Positions 24,865 through 34,584 are shown, numbered from the stretch's first letter. The stretch: 64,000 nt of DNA from Carnobacterium pleistocenium FTR1 (GCF_000744285.1 NZ_JQLQ01000002.1:62001-126000); one strand, 5' to 3'. Notes: generated by a model from the letters alone, not told the origin. Made by a program: numbers and translations.

Positions 24865-25963
24865 ATAATTTTTTTACCTTTGATTCTACGAAACCAATCC
24901 TATCATTTAAAGGATTAATAGCATTTTTACCTCCACCTGTTGTTAATCGTCGAAACTCTTCGTCAGCTTTAATTTCCATAAATAGTATTTTTAGATTATT
25001 TATTTCATCGTCATTTTCATCATTAATTAAGTCAAGTGACGATTGTATTCCAAGTGAGAATGACTCAAAATTATACACTGAAAATCCACTAGTAGCATTA
25101 CCATTTGCAGAGAGTCTTCCAAAAACTTGATTACCCATAGTTTTATTAAGAATTCTAAATGTTTTATTGAATATTTCTCTTTCTTTACTGATATCGTAAT
25201 TCTTTTCTAGTAATTCTGTAGTTGCGTATTCCATGTATTCAGTTAAAAAATCACTTACGTCATGAAGATAGTTACCAATGTTATTTTTTAATGATAAAAA
25301 TCTTAAAGCTAATTCCTCATTGTATTTACTGTTTAATTTTGTAAGGCTTATATTTTTGATGGTCTCTTTAAAAGATTCGTTATTACTTAAGGTAATTAAA
25401 AATTCATTAAATTCAGAATCTAATAATCTAATTGTACTATTTCTTAACTCTTGATCACTTAAAACTTCTCCACCAGTATTGAGTCTTTTAAACATATAAT
25501 ATCTTAAACGAGAATCACTTTCTTTTCTCAAAATTTCTACCCGAATAAAATTTCTTTTTAATTTTATTTCTAAAGGCTTAGGCAGTGTATCATATGTTAA
25601 TCCATTTAAGTCTTCAACAATATCACAATCAACCAAAGTTAACTGTGTACCCTCTTCTAATTTACCACGAAAGTTAAGGTATGATGATATACGCTGTAAT
25701 CCGTCTATTAACTCATAGATTCCTTCCTCCAATTCAATAACAAATATTGGTGGGATAGGTAGCTCTAACAAAAGAGACTCAATAAAGCGAGATTGTTTCC
25801 CCACTGACCATCTAAAAAGTCTTTGAAATTCTGGTTGAATAATTAATTCTCCATTAGAATGCATATCTAGTAATTCGTTAAAAGAAAGATCTAGAGATCT
25901 TGTTCGTATAGAATTAATATTTTCCTCAACCTTCTTAATTAAATCTATTCCTTCAATTGTCAT
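24851..25963 (-). CDS. DUF262 (GmrS/ParB-like) protein
   Basis: 370 aa. The N-terminal DUF262 domain has QPEFQRLFRW (43-52), PIPPIFVIE and DGLQR (87-91), the motifs of the GmrSD/SspE-type nucleotidase domain. Family members bind or hydrolyse NTP to control an attached or partner nuclease and recognise modified DNA. Here the usual DUF1524 nuclease domain is absent. The C-terminal half is helical, and the effector is probably the adjacent HEPN protein. The gene overlaps both neighbours (methyltransferase by 1 base, HEPN by 14), implying stoichiometric expression. Confidence 0.8.
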   Translation of the reverse strand: MTIEGIDLIKKVEENINSIRTRSLDLSFNELLDMHSNGELIIQPEFQRLFRWSVGKQSRFIESLLLELPIPPIFVIELEEGIYELIDGLQRISSYLNFRGKLEEGTQLTLVDCDIVEDLNGLTYDTLPKPLEIKLKRNFIRVEILRKESDSRLRYYMFKRLNTGGEVLSDQELRNSTIRLLDSEFNEFLITLSNNESFKETIKNISLTKLNSKYNEELALRFLSLKNNIGNYLHDVSDFLTEYMEYATTELLEKNYDISKEREIFNKTFRILNKTMGNQVFGRLSANGNATSGFSVYNFESFSLGIQSSLDLINDENDDEINNLKILFMEIKADEEFRRLTTGGGKNAINPLNDRIGFVESKVKKLYGQN

Positions 25964-27243
25964 TATATACTCCTCTCAAAAACAAGCACAGTTTCTTTTG
26001 GTTTAGTAATATTCCTATAATTTTTAGTATTTTTATTTATGCTAACCATGGTATTTTTCTTTTCAAAGTCTTTCTTTAACAAAAGACTCCAGTTGTAGTT
26101 TTCAAAAATTTCTTTGAAAACTAAAGCTAAATCTAAATAAATATCTTTATAGAAAGAGTCTTGTACGACAATGTAAACTTTTGCATTAGTTTTGCTCACT
26201 CTATTAATTTCAGAAATAGAATGATTGATGCCTTCAAAATACTGCATGTATTGACGCCTGTAATACGTTTTAGAAGCTTTAGATTGATGAAGATTAACAG
26301 AATAAATAAATTTTTGTGCTGTTATACTAAAATTTAACATATCTTGATTAGATTCACTTAATATTTTTGTTGTACCAATCATTTTTTTTCTTAGTTCTTC
26401 AAACTGGCTATCGTTACTAATACCTAAAATAGCTAATTCTAGTCTTGTGCTAATCGTATAATCAATTCTTGTACAATATGGAGGAGAAGTGATTATCAAA
26501 TCAATACTGCTATCCTCTAGAGGTATGTTTCTTGAATCTGCAACTTTTAGATTAATATTTTTTGATATAATTTTTGGTCTATTCTTTAAAATTTTTGTTT
26601 TTTCTCTGAGTTCTTTTACAAAATAATTTTCAAATTCTTTTTGGGATATTTTTATTTTCTCGTCTTGTTTTTTTGCAACTTTAATCCATGTAGGATTTGA
26701 AGACCTAAATTTTCCAGAGATTTTTTTTACTGTCTCAAAAAGAATAAGATAATAGAATGCTAGCAATCTATTATTTACTGAATTATCAAAACAAAAATTT
26801 TTTTTTAAAATAAAATAATTTGATGAGGATTTATTTTTATGGGATAAGCTATTACGAAACTCCATTTCAAGATTTCGAATATTTCTAACAGAAGTTCTAG
26901 TAAACCAACTTTCTAATGGGTCTCCTATAATATCTTTATTGCTAAAATGACGGGTAGCATTGAAACTAATTTCTTTGTATTCATTGAACTCCAACATTTC
27001 AGCAGCAGAGATAACTGCCATAGCAGGATTAATATCAAACCCATAAATATAATTCTCTCCCAAAGATGCTGCAACTCTGGAAGTTGTTCCACTACCATTC
27101 CATGGATCAAGTATGTTCATATTCTTAACAGGGTAATTTAATAAAATATTTGTTACAAATTCTGTAGAAAAACCAGCATAATATTTATATAATAATGAAA
27201 CATCGTTTGATCTGTACCTAGGGTTTATAACTTCTCTATTCAT
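25963..27243 (-). CDS. DNA methyltransferase (SAM-dependent, N4-C/N6-A type)
   Basis: 426 aa. Motif I is ILDPWNGSGTTSRVAASLGENYIYGFDINP (about 44-73), the SAM-binding FxGxG-like loop with the acidic residue after strand 2. The catalytic motif IV is ITSPPYCTRIDYT (about 237-249). Motif I precedes motif IV by roughly 190 residues, which may include the target recognition region. First gene of the minus-strand operon methyltransferase-DUF262-HEPN. No classic restriction endonuclease gene is nearby, so modification probably informs the DUF262/HEPN pair. Target sequence unknown. Confidence 0.85.
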   Translation of the reverse strand: MNREVINPRYRSNDVSLLYKYYAGFSTEFVTNILLNYPVKNMNILDPWNGSGTTSRVAASLGENYIYGFDINPAMAVISAAEMLEFNEYKEISFNATRHFSNKDIIGDPLESWFTRTSVRNIRNLEMEFRNSLSHKNKSSSNYFILKKNFCFDNSVNNRLLAFYYLILFETVKKISGKFRSSNPTWIKVAKKQDEKIKISQKEFENYFVKELREKTKILKNRPKIISKNINLKVADSRNIPLEDSSIDLIITSPPYCTRIDYTISTRLELAILGISNDSQFEELRKKMIGTTKILSESNQDMLNFSITAQKFIYSVNLHQSKASKTYYRRQYMQYFEGINHSISEINRVSKTNAKVYIVVQDSFYKDIYLDLALVFKEIFENYNWSLLLKKDFEKKNTMVSINKNTKNYRNITKPKETVLVFERSI

Positions 27244-27395
27244 ATTTATTTTTCTCTACTCTCTTTTATCTCTATAAGCATAGTATAACATTTTTAATGT
27301 GTGCCTTAAAAAATAATTTATTTTAAATAAATGGAAATATTCTAACTGCAGTTTTGTTGGTATTAAAATTTTTTTATTCAGTTAATTTAATTAGT

Positions 27396-27962
27396 TTAAT
27401 TGAAATTTTTCAATTCTCTCTCTTTTATCTTTCTATATAATGATCCTTGAGAGATACCAGTGATCCGTATAATGTCTTTAACCGAATAATGTCCCGAATC
27501 ATATAAGCGTAAAGCATCTTTTACCTTTTGTTTGTCCATTAGTGGTCTACCAAGCTTCACTCCACGTGCTTTAGCGGATGCTAAGCCTTCATTCACTCGC
27601 TGTACCGTCAAATCACGTTCCAATTGAGCAATTACGGCCATCATCTGAAACATAGCTTGACCTGTTGGAGTAGAGGTATCTAAATTCTCTTTTAACGAAA
27701 TAACTTCTACTCCTTGTTCTTTAAGTTCTTCAACCGTAGACAGAATATCTAGCGTTTTTCTACCTAAACGACTAATCGATTCAATAATAACGATATCCCC
27801 TAATCGAACTGTATTAAATAAGCTATCTAAACCTGCGCGTTTTTTTTGTGTACCTGTAAATTTCTCTTGAATGAGTTTATCATATCCAACTCTTTCTAAT
27901 GCGTCTAATTGACGGTAGAGTTCTTGTTTATCTGTTGATACTCGAGCATAAGCAATCCGCAT
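27396..27962 (-). CDS. serine recombinase (resolvase/invertase family)
   Basis: 188 aa. N-terminal catalytic domain with nucleophile Ser9 in YARVSTDKQ, then SRLGRKTLDIL and QLERDLTVQRVNEGLASAKARG; the C-terminal helix-turn-helix is DIIRITGISQGSLYRKI. Typical size of Tn3-type resolvases and DNA invertases. AAAGAGGTGGAATT precedes the start. No transposase accompanies it. It lies next to the defence operon at the edge of the AT-rich island and may be the last trace of the element that delivered it, or of a plasmid. Confidence 0.9.
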   Translation of the reverse strand: MRIAYARVSTDKQELYRQLDALERVGYDKLIQEKFTGTQKKRAGLDSLFNTVRLGDIVIIESISRLGRKTLDILSTVEELKEQGVEVISLKENLDTSTPTGQAMFQMMAVIAQLERDLTVQRVNEGLASAKARGVKLGRPLMDKQKVKDALRLYDSGHYSVKDIIRITGISQGSLYRKIKERELKNFN

Positions 27963-28280
27963 AATTCCACCTCTTTAAAAAGTTTCTTCTATTAATATAT
28001 GTAAATATATTTAACAAAAAAAGATAACACTGTATCCTTTTAAGTATATCATTAAACGTCTTATTTGTAATGGTATTTGGTAATCATTATGGGAACGTAT
28101 TTTGGTAATGTTAAAAAAGCTGATTTTAAAAGAGTTTTTATTGTTTTTGTTTTTGTATAAACTCAGTTCCCAAAAACACTTGTTTTTAGTAATAATAATT
28201 ATGACAAAATATTGTAATTAAATAAACGAGTTTACTCTTTTTTCATCTATATTAATAATAGACAAGGAAGGGGTCGAGAA

Positions 28281-28445
28281 ATGTATACAAATGGACAAGT
28301 CATTATAGAAAAAAATTTTTTTGAAATTAAATTAGTTACAGCGCGTACTGAAATTATTTATATATTAGACACGGAAGAAAAAGCATATGAACTTTTTATA
28401 AAACTCATTTTAGATACTGAAAGAAATAGAGATTCATTAAAATAG
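28281..28445 (+). CDS. hypothetical 54-aa protein
   Basis: The ATG at 28281 follows AGGAAGGGGTCGAGAA. The frame gives 54 residues (MYTNGQVIIEKNFFEIKLV...). No family recognised. Possibly real because of the ribosome binding site; it stands alone between the resolvase and a region of gene scraps (28446-28810) in which I identify nothing intact. Confidence 0.4.
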   Translation: MYTNGQVIIEKNFFEIKLVTARTEIIYILDTEEKAYELFIKLILDTERNRDSLK

Positions 28446-28812
28446 TATTGGTATGGAAAAAAATCTAAAATAAAAATACTTAGTAGATATTCTTACAGCG
28501 GTTCGTTCGACAATAACAGTTTTTATAATAAAATAATGCAGTTACTGATTAAAACTGTAGAATGTTTAAGAGAATTTACTGAATTTAATTTATATCTAAG
28601 AATACTGTTAATGATCATTGAAGGCACAACATGGTATAACAAAACAAGGTGCTCCATATGATAAGTGTGCTTTTTGCATATAAAGCAATAATTGTCAAAA
28701 AAGAACAAAAGTATAAAGTTAGCTATTAGCACACTAATATTATAGGAAAAACTAGCATAGGATGGTTAGTAAATATCAGAATAAACAACGCATATTTTTT
28801 TAATATGAAATA

Positions 28813-28959
28813 GTCGTTATCGATGGAGAAGAGATTACAAATTTAGTTAAAAAGTATCAACTGTATATTAATAAAGAACAAACGTATAATTCAAAAGCAT
28901 ATCGTTATTTAGAAAGTAACAATAGTTTAGGAAAAGTTGTTGTAATGAATGGAGAATAG
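28813..28959 (+). pseudogene. 3' remnant of an oxidoreductase-like gene
   Basis: A 48-codon open frame without a start ends AYRYLESNNSLGKVVVMNGE. The (A/H)RYLES..xxGKVV pattern is the usual C-terminus of zinc-type or quinone-type medium-chain alcohol dehydrogenases. A stop codon lies just upstream of the open stretch. Its end supplies the ribosome binding site (GGAGAATAG) for the next gene. Family assignment is tentative. Confidence 0.35.
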
Positions 28960-28964
28960 ACGAA

Positions 28965-30260
28965 ATGAAAAGACGGTTAATTGTATTGGCTTTAGGATTA
29001 TCCTTCTTTTTGACAGCCTGTCAATCTGATATTGAAACTGAAATGAACGAGCAGGTCGTCCCTCATGATGATATTTCTATAGTGATTACCAGTGATTTAC
29101 ACTATTTATCACCGGAACTGACAGACTATGGCGACTACTTTATGAATCTAATCCAGAATTCTGACGGGAAGCTGACCCATTATACTCCAGCAATCACAGA
29201 AGCTTTTGTTGCGGATGTAGTGGCAATGAACCCGAATTCCGTGATATTGAGTGGAGATCTGACATTGAATGGACATAAAAAGAGTCATGAAGGGTTGATT
29301 GAATTACTTGAACCTATCGTTGAGGCTAATATCCCAGTATTCGTTATCCCTGGTAATCATGATATCGGTGGAAAGGCTTATAGCTTCGATAATGAAGGTA
29401 TTTACGAGTCTGCAGCAGTAGACAGTGAAGAATTTTTAGAACTGTATGACGAATTTGGCTATAAGCAGGCGTTATCGAAAGACACATCTTCTTTGAGTTA
29501 TGTTGCGCAAATGACTGATAAAGTATGGGTGCTGATGCTTGACGTGAATGGATATAATTTAAACGGAGAAATTCCCGAAAAGACGCTCGAGTGGGTTGAG
29601 GAACAATTAGTTCTCGCGGAGGAATCTTCTGCTACCGTTTTGGGTGTTAGTCACCAGAACTTAAACATTCATAATCGTCTTTTTCAGTCTGGTTATAAAA
29701 TGGGAAGAGCAGATGAACTAGCTGCATTATATCAGAAATATAATGTTCAGCTGCATCTAAGCGGTCACTTGCACTTGCAAAATATTATTGAAAATGAAGG
29801 CGTAACTGAAATAGCTACGTCCAGTATGGCGATCACACCCAATCGATTTGCCACGCTTCAAATTAATAAAGATTTATCAATGGCCTATTCGACACAACCG
29901 GTCGATGTCTCGTTATGGGCAGAAAATAAAGGCAGTACAGATGAGAATTTATTGAATTTCTCATCCTACTCCAAAACATTTTTTGAAGAGACAACTGAGT
30001 TGAAATTTCTTGAAAGCATAGAATCTCTTGATATAGACACCACAGAAAAGAAACGGATGATTGCATTCGCCATTGATTTCAATACACATTACTTTAATGG
30101 GACACTTACTGAAGAAGTATACGATGAGCAGATTATAGCATCATGGGAGAAACATCTTCCAAATGAGTTCTTAACCAGATATTTCAATAGTATCGACGAA
30201 AGTGAGCTTGGTGATAAAACCAACTGGAAATTGCCTGCAGATAATCTTGTTAACAATTAA
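28965..30260 (+). CDS. lipoprotein metallophosphoesterase
   Basis: 431 aa. Signal peptide with lipobox LTAC (Cys19), so anchored to the outer face of the membrane. Calcineurin-like phosphoesterase motifs in order: SDLHYL (DxH), SGDLTLNG (GDxxxxG), PGNHD (GNHD), GVSHQN and SGHLHL (GHxH), all metal ligands present. Such proteins release phosphate from external phosphomonoesters or phosphodiesters. Monocistronic, followed by a small hairpin (30277-30308) and a stronger one at 30363. Confidence 0.9.
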   Translation: MKRRLIVLALGLSFFLTACQSDIETEMNEQVVPHDDISIVITSDLHYLSPELTDYGDYFMNLIQNSDGKLTHYTPAITEAFVADVVAMNPNSVILSGDLTLNGHKKSHEGLIELLEPIVEANIPVFVIPGNHDIGGKAYSFDNEGIYESAAVDSEEFLELYDEFGYKQALSKDTSSLSYVAQMTDKVWVLMLDVNGYNLNGEIPEKTLEWVEEQLVLAEESSATVLGVSHQNLNIHNRLFQSGYKMGRADELAALYQKYNVQLHLSGHLHLQNIIENEGVTEIATSSMAITPNRFATLQINKDLSMAYSTQPVDVSLWAENKGSTDENLLNFSSYSKTFFEETTELKFLESIESLDIDTTEKKRMIAFAIDFNTHYFNGTLTEEVYDEQIIASWEKHLPNEFLTRYFNSIDESELGDKTNWKLPADNLVNN

Positions 30261-30362
30261 TACATTCGTTGCCTAGAAGATGTCAGTTGAAAAACATCGA
30301 TTTTTTCTCAAACGTAAAAAGTTCGGTTAGCAATTCAAATAACTAATAGAGCATGTCAAATA

Positions 30363-30410
30363 TGGCCACCGAAAATACAGAATACAAACTGCGTTTTCGG
30401 TGGCTTGATT
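30363..30410. terminator. terminator after the phosphoesterase gene
   Basis: GCCACCGAAAA and TTTTCGGTGGC form an 11-bp perfect stem around a 23-base loop. It lies between the convergent phosphoesterase and ABC permease genes, so it may serve both. Confidence 0.65.
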
Positions 30411-30611
30411 TAATTTTATAATTGAAAAAAGGTCTGATTTGTCAAATTAAGCTAGATAAAAATTGTTTGCTGGTACTAACGGATGCTAACTTTCTATCGA
30501 ATCCAAGTTTTAACCTGCATCCCTGACTAGTCTTTTTCTTATCTGTTCTTTTCTTTATAAACCACTGAATTCCTGAAGAAGCCCGCTCACGGTAAGAGAA
30601 AAAATTTCTCT

Positions 30612-31436
30612 TTATCTTCCACCTAATGGACTACGCGATATCTTATTGAAGTCTGCTCGAACAAAGGAGTTCGTCGCCAAAAATAAGAATAACGTGCCAA
30701 AAGCTGTAATGATGATTCCACTCATCCAAGGTGTTACTATGAAGCCATTGAAATCAAAGGCCAAACCCAGTTCCACCCATTCTGTTTGTGTCAATCCGCC
30801 TTTTTCTAGCATGATGGTTCTAAAGAAAGCTGTCGTATAGGTCATGGGATTGAAATACGCAATAAATCGAAGAACGTCAGGTAAAAAGGCAAGTGGGATA
30901 TATGCTCCGGATAAGAAAGTAAATGGAAGGACGACAGCTTGTTGTACGACTTGAAAAGTGGAAGAGCTTTTGACCATTGAAGCTAAGAATAAGCCTAATC
31001 CTGAAAAAACTAATCCGACTAGCATCAAGGACAATAAGACATAAATGATGGTATACCAATAGTCAAAGCTCAAGCCAGTAAAGAAACCGAGTATCAGTAT
31101 CAAAATCCCTTGTGTGGTCGCTATTGTAGCCGCTGATAAAATTTGTCCCAGGGCTACTTGAAAACGACTGGTCGGACTCACTAAGATTTCTTTCATATAA
31201 CCTGAAACAGTATCATCGATTGTCGAAGTCGCAATATTCAAAGAGGTTTGGAATACCGTTGCTACAATAATCCCTGCAAGTAAGAAAGCGGTTGGATCTT
31301 CTACTTGATCTGTTTGAAAAATAGACTTGAAAACATAAAGGAAAAAAAAGGGAATGACTAATGATGTGATGAGTTTGACTCGATCACGAACGAATCCTCT
31401 GATGTTTCTGAGCCATAGTGCAGTGATTGTTCTCAT
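30612..31436 (-). CDS. ABC-2 type exporter permease
   Basis: 274 aa with six hydrophobic segments. It has the ABC-2 signature region (YMKEILVSPTSRFQVALGQILSA) and LPFTFLSGAYIPLAFLPDVLRFIAYFNPMTYTTAFFR, typical of DrrB-like drug/antibiotic or polymer exporters. It follows the ATPase gene with an ATGA overlap. Substrate cannot be told from sequence; self-resistance or lipid/drug efflux is usual. Confidence 0.88.
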   Translation of the reverse strand: MRTITALWLRNIRGFVRDRVKLITSLVIPFFFLYVFKSIFQTDQVEDPTAFLLAGIIVATVFQTSLNIATSTIDDTVSGYMKEILVSPTSRFQVALGQILSAATIATTQGILILILGFFTGLSFDYWYTIIYVLLSLMLVGLVFSGLGLFLASMVKSSSTFQVVQQAVVLPFTFLSGAYIPLAFLPDVLRFIAYFNPMTYTTAFFRTIMLEKGGLTQTEWVELGLAFDFNGFIVTPWMSGIIITAFGTLFLFLATNSFVRADFNKISRSPLGGR

Positions 31437-32365
31437 TCTGTGGCCTCCTCTCTAATTTCTTTACCTGTGATTTCTAAGAAGACGTCATTCAGTGTCCCTT
31501 TTTTGATTTCCAGATCTTTTAATTCATTTTTGAACTGTCCGACAAACTGCAGAAAATGTTGAACTGTATCTACATCTATATCGATATAAAAAGTTTCTTT
31601 TTCTTTTTTATACGTGTAGCCATCCCTTTTCAACGCTGCTTCAAAAACATCCAGATTACTCACTTTTACGATGGCTTTATCTTTCGTGTAAAGCCGTTTC
31701 AAGTTTTCAGGTGTATCGTTTACCATTATTTTTCCATTATCCATAATGGCTACATGATCACAAATTTCTGCTTCATCCATATAATGTGTAGTCAGAAAAA
31801 TAGTGATATTTTTTTCCTTTTGTAGCCTGGTAATGTATTCCCACATCCTATTTCGCGTTTGCGGATCCAGGCCGCTTGTTGGTTCATCTAAAAATAAAAC
31901 TTTTGGATAATGCAACAACGCGCGAGCTATTTCTACTCGTCGTTTCATTCCGCCTGAAAGACTAGACACACTTTTATTCTGCCAATCGAGTAGATCAATA
32001 AGGGTTAATACAAAATTGATTCGATCCTTTACCTCCTGTTTAGGTACCCCGTAAAAAGCACAGTGCATTTTCAAGTTCTCATTCACCGTCATTTTTTCGT
32101 CTAATGTTTGCGATTGGAACACTACTCCGATTGCTTCACGTACGGCATCTTTTTCGGTTGAGACATCTTTTCCGTCAATCAACAATGTTCCCGCTGTTTT
32201 TTCCATCATCGTACATAATGTATTGATCGTTGTACTTTTCCCCGCTCCATTTGGTCCCAGAAAGGCAAATATACTGCCTTCTTCTACTTCAAACGAGACA
32301 TCATCTACTGCTGTAAAATCCCCATATTTTTTAGTGTAATTCTTCACTTCAATAATTGGTTTCAT
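31433..32365 (-). CDS. ABC exporter ATP-binding protein (DrrA-like)
   Basis: 310 aa. Walker A GPNGAGKST (about 35-43), Q-loop VFQSQTLDEKMTV, signature LSGGMKRRVEIARALL, Walker B VLFLDEPTSGLD, H-loop LTTHYMDEAE, and a C-terminal extension as in DrrA/CcmA-type exporters. AAAAGGAGAAAAAATC precedes the ATG. Forms a two-gene operon with the permease. An IS1380 transposase fossil lies 35 bases upstream, so the promoter may be partly derived from the insertion. Confidence 0.92.
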   Translation of the reverse strand: MKPIIEVKNYTKKYGDFTAVDDVSFEVEEGSIFAFLGPNGAGKSTTINTLCTMMEKTAGTLLIDGKDVSTEKDAVREAIGVVFQSQTLDEKMTVNENLKMHCAFYGVPKQEVKDRINFVLTLIDLLDWQNKSVSSLSGGMKRRVEIARALLHYPKVLFLDEPTSGLDPQTRNRMWEYITRLQKEKNITIFLTTHYMDEAEICDHVAIMDNGKIMVNDTPENLKRLYTKDKAIVKVSNLDVFEAALKRDGYTYKKEKETFYIDIDVDTVQHFLQFVGQFKNELKDLEIKKGTLNDVFLEITGKEIREEATE

Positions 32366-32399
32366 GATTTTTTCTCCTTTTTATTTTTCACCTTACCTA

Positions 32400-32617
32400 T
32401 CAAATTTGATCCAAAATCGGCTTATTCAAAAAAATTCTATTATCAGGCGTATGATAGGTTTGATTATCCTTGATATGGAGCAGTCGATCCGCTGTATCAG
32501 AAAAACCGAAGGTATTCATCAGTTCTTTGACTAAAACGAGACCTGAGTCACTCGATATTTGACCCCGGTGTGAGAAATAGTGATGGGTAAATTGATATTA
32601 ATTTGGGTTTTGTGCAA
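32400..32617 (-). pseudogene. IS1380-family transposase N-terminal remnant
   Basis: On the minus strand a TTG-led stretch reads LHKTQININLPITISHTG. After a one-base frame change near GGGGTC it reads ISSDSGLVLVKELMNTFGFS, then a run ending RIFLNKPILDQI and a stop. This matches the start of IS1380-type DDE transposases (..SSDAGLLLLREL..). The catalytic part is gone, so it is a dead end fragment. Confidence 0.7.
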
Positions 32618-32629
32618 GCTAATTATTAA

Positions 32630-33167
32630 GAGAACTCCTTTCTTTTGGTTGGTTTAGACACCTTAACCATAGCAGAAAGGGGCTCTTTTTTATCACGTAA
32701 TAGATGTGAAAACGGCGTAATTTATAAATCCTGCCGTGAAGCAATTTTTACAAGATTCAAACAATAGTATGAATCTTTCAGGTTCATAGCTATGTTATAA
32801 CATCGAGTTTTTGATTGGTCAAATTTAAACTAGACAACTGAAAAATCAATTAACAGATCAGATATTAAATCCACCAAATTTCAGTACTTTTATTATATTT
32901 TTGTGGTTAGTTTGTTCACAGAATTCTATTTTATTTTTCAATCACATCGTATTTAGTTGATTCTTGCTAATAATTCACGATATTAACTAGGTTTATAAAT
33001 TGACACCTAAATAAGTAGCTATTAAAATTTGGGTAAGAGTGATCACAGTAAAAATGATACGTTAAAAAGGAAGACACGTAAAGAAATCAACTTAGTAAAT
33101 TTCAAAAAGCAGGTTAACTCACTGAAGTGTTACTTATAAGACAATATGAGCTGAACGGAGGGAGAAA
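32630..33167. other. gene-free stretch upstream of the FNR-like gene
   Basis: Contains an imperfect inverted repeat at 32630-32697 (AGAACTCCTTTCT / AGAAAGGGGCTCT, then six T), which could be a terminator or an insertion-sequence end. Beyond it I see nothing identifiable up to the ribosome binding site of the next gene. Confidence 0.4.
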
Positions 33168-33872
33168 ATGAAATTTAAGGATGTTAAAGGTGTGATTAAA
33201 AAAGGAGAATTTTCAGTTGAGAGTATTGAAAATTTATATGGGGATTATTATACGGTCAAACTCAAAAATGATGCTGGCATAACCTGGATACCAGGAGAGC
33301 ACGGTGTTTTTACTTTGCCAGGTAAAAAGATTGAAGGAAGAAAGTACCGGTTGTTTTCAGTAGCGTCTGTGCCAGAAGAAGGCTTTATATTAGTTGGTAC
33401 ACGGACTGGAAAAGAAAGTAGTAGTTTTAAAAAAGCCTGGTTGACGATGAAACCTAATGAAAAAGTGGCATTACGTGGTCCATTCGGCTGGCTTAAGATT
33501 CAAGACGAAACCTCTCCAATCGTCATGTTCGCAAGTGGCGTCGGTATAACACCAATCCGAGCATTGTTAAAGCAAGTAGAGTTCACTACTAATCGACCAA
33601 TAGAAGTTGTTTACTCATCATCAGGATACTATTTATTTGGAGTTGAAATCGAGAATATAGCCAGTAAAAATCCAGTGATCCAGTTATATAAAATGACTTC
33701 ACGAAAAGAAACAGCTGCAAAATTGGATGAACTAGCTGATCATTATGGTAATGCAGCTTATTACTATAATTCAGGGGCCACTGCTGTAATGAGGTCAGTA
33801 AAAAAACAATACAGTAAAAAAGGAATCAATAAAAATCGCATTATTTCGGATTTATTCCTAGGCGCTAAGTGA
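33168..33872 (+). CDS. FNR-like FAD/NAD(P)-binding reductase
   Basis: 234 aa ferredoxin-NADP+-reductase-type module. FAD domain with GEHGVFTLPG and RKYRLFSVAS (the RxYS-type flavin motif, 58-67). NAD(P) domain with GPFGWL and FASGVGITPIRALLKQ (GxGxTP). No iron-sulphur or globin domain is attached, so the electron partner is unknown. A strong GGAGGGAGAAA site precedes the ATG. Monocistronic. Followed by 700 bases of gene remnants. Confidence 0.85.
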   Translation: MKFKDVKGVIKKGEFSVESIENLYGDYYTVKLKNDAGITWIPGEHGVFTLPGKKIEGRKYRLFSVASVPEEGFILVGTRTGKESSSFKKAWLTMKPNEKVALRGPFGWLKIQDETSPIVMFASGVGITPIRALLKQVEFTTNRPIEVVYSSSGYYLFGVEIENIASKNPVIQLYKMTSRKETAAKLDELADHYGNAAYYYNSGATAVMRSVKKQYSKKGINKNRIISDLFLGAK

Positions 33873-34137
33873 AAGTTAATAAAAGTACCAATATATTTAA
33901 AGGTAATGTATTTTCGTTATTTTTTAATCGTAAGCACTCAGCATTGCTATTGAAGGCTGTGATGAGTCAGAGCGTTCGATTGTTGTAACTTTGACCATTA
34001 ATGAACGAACAAGACAAGCAGTCTTTAAAGCACTGAGAAAAGCTTATATCACAAGATATTTTCTATTGATTATAGGGCATTATATTTGTTTTACACCGTC
34101 TTCTAATTGAAAAATACCTCTTTCGCATATAGTACGG

Positions 34138-34390
34138 AAATATCATTGAAGACCGTACTTACGGTTCTTTGGCTATTCGTACAAATGTGAGGGAATACGA
34201 TGCGACCTACACCATTTCACCAAATAAGAATATGAAAGAACCTTGGAATATCGACTGGAGATTGTACAAGGAACAACATTTGGTGGAGTGTTTTTCAATA
34301 AATAAAAAATCTTTCGTCATATTTGCCACTCGTTAAGATAAACTTGCAACGTCGCACTTAGCTTTTGTTTATATAATAGCTATTTTTACT
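34138..34390 (+). pseudogene. IS5-family transposase C-terminal remnant
   Basis: Reads EDRTYGSLAIR, ATYTISPNKNMKEPWNIDW and LYKEQHLVECF, matching the C-terminal part of IS5-group transposases (..KEPWDvDW.lYKERHLVECFFNKLK..). After ECF the frame shifts and continues as ..FRHICHSLR.. in another frame. Inactive. The 33,873-34,137 stretch in front of it holds no other recognisable gene. Confidence 0.75.
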
Positions 34391-34584
34391 TTAAGGAAAT
34401 GTTTTTTAAACTACCTCTAGTTGGATTATTAAAAATAGTCTTTCTAAAAATAGAAGTATAAACACAAAAAAAGCAATTTGATTGAATGAAATTGTATTTT
34501 TATAAAAAATTAATTCCTTTTTGTTTACAAATCATTTTTTATATGATAAATTAAATAACAATTAGAAAATGAATAGAAATACAT

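Noticed and set aside
28446-28812. Possible small genes between the 54-aa gene and the oxidoreductase remnant
   Set aside because: Only short frames without ribosome binding sites on either strand; nothing recognisable.
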